Shown: piece after piece, positions 54,679-61,252 of the stretch
Layout: each line of letters starts with the position of its first letter
How positions within the stretch are numbered: position 1 is the stretch's first letter
Notes under the pieces: generated by a model
The model's input: the letters and a program-made list of their open reading frames with translations, nothing else
Told to the model about the DNA's origin: nothing
Database searches by the model: none
NCBI GenBank assembly: GCA_903994365.1
Contig: CAJEXL010000012.1
Location: 1 to 61,252, forward strand
Direction: 5' to 3'
Length of the DNA: 61,252 nt
Origin: an uncultured Chlorobiaceae bacterium
Lineage (GTDB): Bacteria > Bacteroidota > Chlorobiia > Chlorobiales > Chlorobiaceae
Translations under genes and position numbers: made by a program

Positions 54679-57600
54679 AGATCAAACGTCTGGAGTTGAA
54701 AGCCTTTGGCCCTTTTTCTGGTCAGGTGCTCGATTTTTCATCACCTTTTCCCGGCCTGCATGTTGTGTATGGCCCCAATGAGGCGGGTAAAAGCAGTGCC
54801 ATGAGGGCACTTCATGCCTGGTTCTTTGGTTTTCCCGTGCGCACCAGTGATAATTTCATACACCAGAACCAGCAGCTTCTTGTCGGTGGATGCCTGCAAG
54901 GGAGTGATGGCGAGGAGCTGACTTTTTTCCGCCGGAAAAAAAATGTGAAGGATCTTTTTGACCAGCATGACAATCCGCTTGACCCATCGGTATTGATTCG
55001 CTATCTGCATGGTCTTGAAAAAGAGCTTTTTACGGCTCTCTATGGTATTAATCATGAAACTCTCATTCGCGGAGGAGAGGGTATTCTCGACCAGCAGGGA
55101 GAGGTGGGCAAGGCGCTTTTTGCGGCAGGGGCTGGACTTGCCTCGCTGAAGCCGCTTATGGATATGCTTGAAAGCGAGGGGGAGAGCCTCTTTAAACCGC
55201 AGGGGTCACGCCAATTGCTTAATGAGGCGATTGCCCGCCACAAGGAGCTGCAAGCTCAATTGAAACAGGCGACACTTTCAGGCAAGGAGTGGGAGGAGCA
55301 GCAGCAGGTTCTTGATGATGCGTTGCAAAGAGTTGCAGAAATACAGCAGGCGAAGCAACAACGGGAGAGTGAAAAACGTCGGCTTGAGCGATTGCTCCAG
55401 GCGATGCCGGATCTGTCGGAGCGCAAAAATCTGCTCGACAAGCTGGCGGAACTTGGAGAGGTTATCCTCCTTCCTGCCGTTTTCAGCGAGCGTCGTATGG
55501 CCATTGAACAGGAGGAGAGGAGTGCCCGACTCCGCTATGAACAGCTCCAGGCGCAGCTTCAGGCGCTTCGGGAAAAGATGACGGGCAACTCGCTCAACCG
55601 GGAGTTGCTGGATGCGGCTGCTCCTGTAGATGAGTTGCATCAGCGGCTTGGAGAGTACCGGAAAGGGAAGAGTGACCGTCCACTGCGTGAGGGGCAGCGT
55701 ATTGGTGCACGCACTGCTGCGGCTGAACTTCTCAGGCAGATCAAACCTGGATTGTCTCTCAACGATGTCGAAAGCCTGCGCCCGGGTCTTGCGAGGCGGA
55801 AGAGGGTGCTCGCTCTTGGTTCCCGCTACGAAGCTATTCTGCAAGCTGGCCGCAATGCCCGGCAACAGGTGCTGGAGGTTGAAAAGTCGCTGGAGAGAGT
55901 GAGTGGTGAACGACAGCAACTTGCTCCTTTTCCTGACTCTGCCCAACTGGCCCGCGCACTGCTTGCTGCTGAACGGGCGGCTGATCTCGACAGGGAGATC
56001 ATGATTTTGGAACAGGAGCGCGAAAACGGTGAGCGTGAATGCCGTGCAGCCCTCAACCGTCTGGGTCGCTGGAGTGGTTCACTTGAACAAGTGCTTCATC
56101 TGCCGCTCCCTTTGCCGGAGAGTGTCAACCGTTTTGATGAGGAGTTTCGCCTCCTGGTTGACGAACAACGGCAGCTTCAAGCTGAAAAGGATACCCTTGA
56201 GAAAGATCATGCGCAGGTTGTGGAGCACCTGCATGCTCTTGAGTTTGCTGCCGACCTGCCTGTCGAAGAGGAGTTGACGAAGAGCAGGATACGACGTGAG
56301 CAGGGGTGGCAGCTTCTTTGCCGTCAATGGCTGCAACAGGAGGATGTTGCCGAGGAGAGCCGCATCTTTGATGAGGGGCATCCGCTGCCGGTGGCTTATG
56401 AGAGAGTGGTTGCTCTCTCCGACCAGATTGCCGACCGTCTCTATCGTGAGGCGGATCGTGTTCAGCAACACGCATCCCTGAAGAGCGAGGCTGAAAAGAT
56501 TGAGCAGCGGCTTCGCATGCTTGGTGAACGGGAGGCTCACGCTCACGCAGCTCTTGCTGAGCAGAACCGACGCTGGCAGGAGCAGTGGCTCTCCTGCGGG
56601 GTGACGCCCCTCTCTCCTCGTGAAATGAGTGCATGGCTCACCTCGTTTGATCATCTTCGTCTTCAGGTCAGGGATGTTGAAAAGGTGACACGAGAGGTGG
56701 CTGAAAAGGTGGCGCGGCGCGGTGAGTTGAGACGGAGCCTTCTGCACGAGATTGTTGCGACCGGTGGAGAGTGTTCTTTCTCCGGAGAAGCGCTGGAGCC
56801 GATGCTCGATTATGCCCGCTCGCAGCTTGACACCATGCAGAGACTTCAGAAAGCGCATGACACGATGGATGCAAGAATCTGTGACCTTACTACGGCTGTT
56901 GAAACGGTTCGCGACAATATGCGCAAGGCTGAAGCTGAGCTGCGAGAGTGGCGGGCGGAATGGCGTGAAGCCATCACACCGCTTGGTCTTGAAGGCAACG
57001 CTCTTCCCTCAGAGGCTCTCGACTTTATTGAGGCTCTTCAGAGCTGTTTTGAGAAGCTTAAAGAGGCTGACGAGTTTCGGAAAAGGATAGAGGGCATTGA
57101 TCGTGATATACAGGTTTTTGAGGAGGATGTTAAAAGTCTGGTGCAGCAGATAGCCCCTGATCTTGCAGCTCTTGATGCCCAGCCAGCCGTCACCGAGCTT
57201 AAGCATCGACTTGGGCGTGCTCTTCAGGAGCAGACGATTGTTCAACGCGACAATGAAGAGCTGAAGAGTTTTGAAAAAGAACTTGTTACCACAGGAGCTG
57301 CTCTGCAAAACTGCGAAGAGCAACTGGCAGACATGCGTCAGTTCGCCCGTTGCGATACCCGTGAGGCGTTGCTTGAGGCAGAGCAGCGCTCGATCTACTC
57401 TGCAACATTTCATGAACGGCTTCTCGAAATGGAGAGACGCCTGAGCCGCATTGCCGAAGGGGCAACGATTGCCACTCTTGAGGCGCAGGCGGAGTCAGTT
57501 GATCCCGATGAACTTCCCGGTCGTATCGATACCCTGAACAAGGAGATCACAAACCTGCTCGATCCGGAGATACAGCAGTTGTCCGAAAGCATAGGCCGAA

Positions 57601-58199
57601 AAAGAAACGATCTTGAGCGGATGGATGGCAGCGGCAAGGCTGCGATGCTGGCAGATGAACTCCAGCACCTCCTCACCAAAATTCGTCGCCTCACCGAGCG
57701 CTATATCCGCATCAAGCTCGCCGAAAAAATTCTCATTGAAGAGACTGAGCGCTATCGGAACGAAAACGAAGCTCCGTTGCTGACACTTGCTTCACGCTAT
57801 TTCAGTGAATTGACCATGGGCTCATTTACCAGCCTGCGCACCGACAGTGATGACCATGACAACCCTGTTCTGATTGGCCTCCGACCAAACGGGATTCGTC
57901 TGCAGGTCAATGCCATGAGCTCCGGAACCCGCGATCAGCTCTATCTTGCCCTGCGCCTCGCCACTCTCGAATGGCGCACCGGGTCAAGCGAGCCCATGCC
58001 CTTCATTGTTGATGATATTCTGATCAACTTTGATGATGCTCGTTCACGAGCAACCATTAAAGCGTTGAGTGATCTGGCAGAGAAGAGCCAGGTCATTCTC
58101 TTTACCCACCATCAGAAGATTGTCGAGGTTGCCGGTGATAGCGAGTTTACGGGGAAAGTGTTTATTCATAAGCTTGGCGGCAGGGCGGAAGATGAGTAA
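54675..58199 (+). CDS. SbcC/Rad50-like ATPase (YhaN type)
   Basis: The 1174-residue product has a Walker A near the N-terminus (YGPNEAGKSSAMRALHAWFF), about 900 residues of coiled coil, and the C-terminal ABC signature MSSGTRDQLYLALRLA and Walker B MPFIVDDILINFDD. It lacks an obvious CxxC zinc hook, as in YhaN-type proteins. It partners with the nuclease gene upstream; the start overlaps that stop (ATGA). Acts in DNA end processing or repair. The Gln/Glu/Arg-rich coil is typical of SMC-like proteins. Confidence 0.9.
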   Translation: MKIKRLELKAFGPFSGQVLDFSSPFPGLHVVYGPNEAGKSSAMRALHAWFFGFPVRTSDNFIHQNQQLLVGGCLQGSDGEELTFFRRKKNVKDLFDQHDNPLDPSVLIRYLHGLEKELFTALYGINHETLIRGGEGILDQQGEVGKALFAAGAGLASLKPLMDMLESEGESLFKPQGSRQLLNEAIARHKELQAQLKQATLSGKEWEEQQQVLDDALQRVAEIQQAKQQRESEKRRLERLLQAMPDLSERKNLLDKLAELGEVILLPAVFSERRMAIEQEERSARLRYEQLQAQLQALREKMTGNSLNRELLDAAAPVDELHQRLGEYRKGKSDRPLREGQRIGARTAAAELLRQIKPGLSLNDVESLRPGLARRKRVLALGSRYEAILQAGRNARQQVLEVEKSLERVSGERQQLAPFPDSAQLARALLAAERAADLDREIMILEQERENGERECRAALNRLGRWSGSLEQVLHLPLPLPESVNRFDEEFRLLVDEQRQLQAEKDTLEKDHAQVVEHLHALEFAADLPVEEELTKSRIRREQGWQLLCRQWLQQEDVAEESRIFDEGHPLPVAYERVVALSDQIADRLYREADRVQQHASLKSEAEKIEQRLRMLGEREAHAHAALAEQNRRWQEQWLSCGVTPLSPREMSAWLTSFDHLRLQVRDVEKVTREVAEKVARRGELRRSLLHEIVATGGECSFSGEALEPMLDYARSQLDTMQRLQKAHDTMDARICDLTTAVETVRDNMRKAEAELREWRAEWREAITPLGLEGNALPSEALDFIEALQSCFEKLKEADEFRKRIEGIDRDIQVFEEDVKSLVQQIAPDLAALDAQPAVTELKHRLGRALQEQTIVQRDNEELKSFEKELVTTGAALQNCEEQLADMRQFARCDTREALLEAEQRSIYSATFHERLLEMERRLSRIAEGATIATLEAQAESVDPDELPGRIDTLNKEITNLLDPEIQQLSESIGRKRNDLERMDGSGKAAMLADELQHLLTKIRRLTERYIRIKLAEKILIEETERYRNENEAPLLTLASRYFSELTMGSFTSLRTDSDDHDNPVLIGLRPNGIRLQVNAMSSGTRDQLYLALRLATLEWRTGSSEPMPFIVDDILINFDDARSRATIKALSDLAEKSQVILFTHHQKIVEVAGDSEFTGKVFIHKLGGRAEDE

Positions 58200-58265
58200 C
58201 GCCGAACATGGCGCCATGAAAAACGCGAGTGAGACAGAAAACTATTCAACAGTTTTTTTGAATAT

Positions 58266-58607
58266 TCATAGCTTGAAAAGCGATCCAAGCAGCCATGAAA
58301 TTGCGCTGATCACCACCGATCCGGCAACTGCCCACCAGAAGCCATCAATCGAAAACCCGCTAACAAGCAGTGCGGCGAACTGCAACATCAGGGCATTGAC
58401 TACCAAGAGAAAAAGCCCAAGGGTGAGAATAATAAAGGGAATGGAGAAAAAGAGCATTACTGGCCGTACCAGCGTGTTGATCAGTCCGAGAACCAGGGCC
58501 ACAGCAATTGCTGCGCCGAAACTTTTGATATGAATCCCGTCAAGAATGTGCGCGGTCGCATAAACCGCGAGGGCGTTGATCAGCCATTGAATCAGGAGGT
58601 GGGTCAT
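58266..58607 (-). CDS. Four-helix membrane protein, phage-holin-4/YvlD family
   Basis: The 113-residue product has four hydrophobic helices and the motifs LLIQWLINALAVYATAHIL and LVLGLINTLVRPVMLFFSIP, typical of the Phage_holin_4_2/YvlD family of small bacterial membrane proteins. Despite the name, most chromosomal members are not phage holins. The start codon abuts the heptamer repeat array, which replaces any ordinary ribosome site. It converges on the SbcC-like gene. Confidence 0.85.
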   Translation of the reverse strand: MTHLLIQWLINALAVYATAHILDGIHIKSFGAAIAVALVLGLINTLVRPVMLFFSIPFIILTLGLFLLVVNALMLQFAALLVSGFSIDGFWWAVAGSVVISAISWLLGSLFKL

Positions 58608-58712
58608 AGTTATCAGTAGTCAGTTGTCAGTAGTCAGTAGTCAGTAGTCAGTAGTCAGTAGTCAGTTATCAGCTGTCAGTAGTCAGTTATCAGTTGTCAG
58701 TTGTCCATTGTC
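58608..58712. repeat. Tandem heptamer array, 15 units
   Basis: Fifteen consecutive seven-base units fill the whole space between the membrane gene start and the radA stop. Plus-strand units are mainly AGTAGTC (seven copies), with AGTTATC, AGTTGTC and AGCTGTC variants; the final unit is CATTGTC and overlaps the radA stop codon. Variation is almost confined to positions 3-5 of the unit, suggesting turnover by slippage. It resembles the short tandem heptamers of cyanobacteria. Confidence 0.95.
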
Positions 58713-60081
58713 AATTGATATTCATCTCCTCAAGCGCTTCGCGCAGTGTTGTGCATCCGGCGATGGTCAGGGGGAGTTTTTTTAGTGATGGTTTGAGTTC
58801 ACGGGTATTGGCTTCGGGCAGCACGATGCGCTTGAAGCCGAGGTGCGCGGCCTCACGGATGCGCCGTTCGCTGTCGCTGATAGCTCTCAATTCGCCAGCC
58901 AGCCCGATCTCTCCGCAGCAGACCGTTGCGGGATCGACCGGTCGATTCATCAGTCCCGAAGCAATTGCCGCAGCTATGGCAAGGTCTGCCGCAGGCTCTG
59001 CCAGCTTGAGTCCTCCGGCTATTTTTACAAAAACATCCTGCCCCCAGGTTTCAATTCGCAGCCTGTTTTCAAGCACGGCAAGGATAATTGACATCCGTTT
59101 CAGGTCGAAGCCCGTGCTGATGCGCTGCGGCATGGAGTAGTTTGTTTTCGAGACAAGTGCCTGAACCTCCACCAGGAGAGCCCTTGTACCTTCAATGGCC
59201 GCAAGAATCGAGTTGCCCGGCACATCCGTTCTTCTTCCGGAGATAAAGAATTCGGAAGGGTTGCTTACCTCTTCAAGGCCGGTTTCATCCATTCGGAAGA
59301 CGCCAATTTCATTGGTGGAGCCAAAGCGGTTTTTAACTGACCGGATTATCCGGTAGCGCTGGTACCCCTCTCCCTCAAACTGCAGGACGGTATCGACCAT
59401 GTGCTCCAGCGCTTTCGGGCCCGCTAGCGCCCCCTCCTTGGTGATATGGCCGATAATCATCAGGATGACGTTCTGCTGCTTGGCTGCGCGGATAAGGGCT
59501 GCTGCGCACTCCCTGATCTGGGTGATGGTGCCTGCGGAGCTCTGGTATTCATCCGAGTGGACGGTTTGGATGGAGTCGATAATGACCAGCGCTGGTTTTT
59601 CATGTTCAATGAGCTTGAGGATACGCTCAAGGTTCACTTCGGGAACGAGCCAGAGATTGTCGGACTTGATGGAGAGCCTTTGTGCCCGTTCGCGTATCTG
59701 GTTTGGCGACTCTTCACCGGAGATATAGAGCACTTTTGATGGTGCAAGCCGGGGGGCAAGGTGCAGCATGAGCGTTGATTTGCCGATTCCGGGTTCACCA
59801 CCAATCAGCACGGCTGATGCCTGCATGAGGCCACCTCCGAGCACCCGGTCGAGTTCACCAATACCGGTCATGATCCGCTTGAACTCTGATGGGACGACAT
59901 CATGCAGGTTCTGTACAACTGCGACTCCTTCCGATGAAGCTGATCGCTGTTTTTTTGGTTCGGGGTCGATGTGGGTCTCCACAAGAGTTCCCCAGCTCTG
60001 GCATTCAAAACATTTCCCCTGATATTTCAGAGAGACCGCTCCGCAGTTTGAGCAGATATATTTCGTGACAGCTTTGGCCAT
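58711..60081 (-). CDS. radA: DNA repair protein RadA
   Basis: RadA is a RecA-like ATPase that helps branch migration in recombination. The 456-residue product has a C4 zinc finger (ICSNCGAVSLKYQGKCFEC), Walker A (GGEPGIGKSTLMLHLA), the RadA-specific KNRFGSTNEIGVF and a Lon-like C-terminal domain (VDPATVCCGEIGLAGELRAI). Length is standard. The stop lies inside the heptamer array. folD lies seven bases upstream in the same direction. Confidence 0.97.
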   Translation of the reverse strand: MAKAVTKYICSNCGAVSLKYQGKCFECQSWGTLVETHIDPEPKKQRSASSEGVAVVQNLHDVVPSEFKRIMTGIGELDRVLGGGLMQASAVLIGGEPGIGKSTLMLHLAPRLAPSKVLYISGEESPNQIRERAQRLSIKSDNLWLVPEVNLERILKLIEHEKPALVIIDSIQTVHSDEYQSSAGTITQIRECAAALIRAAKQQNVILMIIGHITKEGALAGPKALEHMVDTVLQFEGEGYQRYRIIRSVKNRFGSTNEIGVFRMDETGLEEVSNPSEFFISGRRTDVPGNSILAAIEGTRALLVEVQALVSKTNYSMPQRISTGFDLKRMSIILAVLENRLRIETWGQDVFVKIAGGLKLAEPAADLAIAAAIASGLMNRPVDPATVCCGEIGLAGELRAISDSERRIREAAHLGFKRIVLPEANTRELKPSLKKLPLTIAGCTTLREALEEMNIN

Positions 60082-60087
60082 TCTGCC

Positions 60088-60975
60088 TTACAGTCCATTC
60101 GTGCGCTGGAACGACTGAAGCGTATTTTTCAGGAGCATGGCAATGGTCATTGGGCCGACGCCGCCGGGAACGGGAGTCATGGCCGAGGCAACCGCTGAAA
60201 CGCCTTCGTAATCCACGTCGCCGACCAGACGGTAGCCGCTCTTGGTTGAACTATCCTCAATGCGGTTGATGCCGACATCAATGACAACGGCACCTGGCTT
60301 TACCATATCGGCCGTAATGAAACGAGCCTTGCCAATGGCGGCAATAAGGATATCAGCCTGCCGGGTGTACTCCCCGATGTTTGGTGTTGCCGAGTGGCAG
60401 ATAGTAACGGTGCAGTTCGTCTCTTTCAGCTTCTGAAGCATCAGATTGGCCATCGGTTTGCCGACAATGTTGCTGCGTCCCACCACGACACAGTGCTTGC
60501 CTTTGGTCGCGATGTTGTAGCGGCCAAGCAGTTCAAGGATGCCGTAAGGAGTGCAACTGACAAAACATTTGTCGAGATGTCCCATCACCAGGCGGCCAAG
60601 ATTTTCGGGATGGAACCCGTCAACATCTTTCGATGGATCAATGGCAAGCGTGACGGCAAATTCGTCGATCTGTTTTGGCAGTGGCTGCTGCACAAGGATG
60701 CCGTGGACCGTCAGGTCGTTGTTCAGCTCATGGATTGTTTTGAGCAGATGCTCCTCGGTTGTGTCGGCAGGCATTTCGATAACCGTGGAAATCATGCCGA
60801 TCTCTTTGCATGTTTTGGCTTTATTGCGTACATAAACCTGCGATGCTGGATCTTCGCCGACAATGATAACCGTCAGTCCTGGTACTTTGCCGGTTTGTGC
60901 CCGGTAGCTGTCAACGCTCGCCTTGAGTTCGTTTTTCAGGTCAAGCGAGACCTTTTTTCCGTCGATAATAAGCAT
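60088..60975 (-). CDS. folD: Bifunctional methylene-THF dehydrogenase/methenyl-THF cyclohydrolase FolD
   Basis: FolD interconverts 5,10-methylene-THF and 10-formyl-THF. The 295-residue product has VGEDPASQVYVRNKAKTC (catalytic Tyr-x3-Lys), HGILVQQPLPKQID and the NADP-binding GRSNIVGKPMANLML with the C-terminal PVPGGVGPMTIAMLL. The 5' region shares a 183-base divergent spacer with a DUF3109-like gene. It ends seven bases before radA, likely one operon. Confidence 0.97.
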   Translation of the reverse strand: MLIIDGKKVSLDLKNELKASVDSYRAQTGKVPGLTVIIVGEDPASQVYVRNKAKTCKEIGMISTVIEMPADTTEEHLLKTIHELNNDLTVHGILVQQPLPKQIDEFAVTLAIDPSKDVDGFHPENLGRLVMGHLDKCFVSCTPYGILELLGRYNIATKGKHCVVVGRSNIVGKPMANLMLQKLKETNCTVTICHSATPNIGEYTRQADILIAAIGKARFITADMVKPGAVVIDVGINRIEDSSTKSGYRLVGDVDYEGVSAVASAMTPVPGGVGPMTIAMLLKNTLQSFQRTNGL

Positions 60976-61158
60976 GGTGGTGTGGCTTTGTCGTGTGTAA
61001 AGATCTCAGGTTGGTTATTATTCTATTTTCTGAAAAGAGTTGTAATATAGCTATGAAAAATTCATTGAAGCAGCAAATTTCAAAAGAGAAGAGTTGTCAG
61101 AAAGAGCGGTCGTGTCGGCTCGGATCGTATTAATTTTTTTTGAACGGATTGTTACGTT

Positions 61159-61252
61159 ATGTCGTTGATTTCCATTGGCAGTGTGCTTGTTGAAAAAGAG
61201 GTGTTGAAGGCTGTTTTTTTCATGCGATCTGCATGAATGCCGGGGAGCGTGT
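61159..61252 (+). pseudogene. DUF3109-like gene start, with an apparent frameshift (3' cut by window)
   Basis: ATG at 61159 gives MSLISIGSVLVEKEVLKAVF, then the frame hits TGA at 61234. One frame over, after the run of seven T at 61214-61220, the DNA reads SCDLHECRGAC to the window edge. Joined, this is AVFSCDLHECRGAC, the cysteine-rich start of DUF3109 (YkgJ-like) proteins. Six instead of seven T would restore the frame. It is either a real frameshift (phase-variable or dead gene) or a base-count error. Confidence 0.55.

Noticed and set aside
55278..56858. Long minus-strand frames inside the SbcC-like gene
   Set aside because: Shadows of coiled-coil coding sequence, without start signals.
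61053..61133. 26-residue frame MKNSLKQQISKEKSCQKERS etc. before the DUF3109-like gene
   Set aside because: No ribosome site; lies in a divergent promoter region and is likely chance.
1..61252. CRISPR arrays, tRNA or rRNA genes, insertion sequences
   Set aside because: No spaced direct repeats, no tRNA-like T-loop motifs in a cloverleaf context, and no transposase were found; the only tandem array is the heptamer repeat.

Overview
The window comes from a green sulfur bacterium (Chlorobiaceae, Chlorobium-like). The indicators are a short chlorosome envelope protein (CsmB/CsmF type), a BchF/BchV-type vinyl-chlorophyllide hydratase, a form IV RuBisCO-like protein (RLP) with the neighbours seen in this group, class I fumarase next to a biotin carboxyltransferase subunit (reductive TCA supply), and r-protein, ileS and purF genes of Chlorobi character. 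No rRNA, tRNA or CRISPR array was seen.

Layout. 1-6.3 kb: 3' end of a RelA/SpoT gene, lemA, two TPM-domain membrane genes, gcvT and ftsK. 6.3-9.0 kb (minus): Nfu-type Fe-S scaffold, a His-rich Mrp/ApbC ATPase, and der. 9.1-12.6 kb: rplM-rpsI, rpsB-tsf and pyrH, with structured leaders before rplM and rpsB; recX converges on pyrH. 13.4-19.5 kb: bchV-like hydratase with a coupled small membrane ORF, then a class II aldolase/SDR fusion, a DhnA/LsrF-type aldolase, the RLP and a second SDR. 19.5-26.5 kb: LptE-like lipoprotein, an orphan HEPN protein, then dTDP-rhamnose genes (rfbA, C, D, B), galE and a GDP-mannose gene. 26.7-36.1 kb: chlorosome protein, ileS, a zinc-finger-less DksA/TraR protein, purF, a KdsC-like phosphatase with a SAF-less NeuB-like synthase, and htpG. 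36.1-45.3 kb: membrane ferritin/VIT exporter, two-domain kinase, UspA, fumarase, carboxyltransferase/biotin carrier, a deleted MBL-fold pseudogene, MFS transporter, a Lys-rich exported peptide and TatA. 45.3-52.1 kb: small ORFs and a three-gene sensory cluster (hybrid kinase, CheB-CheR-PAS fusion, PAS-winged helix). 52.2-53.4 kb: a degraded accessory patch with a DUF2934-like ORF, an unknown small ORF and an hsdR remnant. 53.4-61.2 kb: SbcD/SbcC-like pair, a four-helix membrane protein, a heptamer repeat array, radA, folD, and the start of a DUF3109-like gene that carries a frameshift.

Most likely undescribed biology: the aldolase/SDR-aldolase-RLP-SDR cluster, read as a sugar-phosphate salvage route of unknown substrate; the sensory cluster in which one PAS module is duplicated onto a kinase and onto a DNA-binding output; the candidate r-protein leader RNAs; and several small proteins beside photosynthesis or export genes. 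Function calls rest on family motifs read by eye; no database search was possible.
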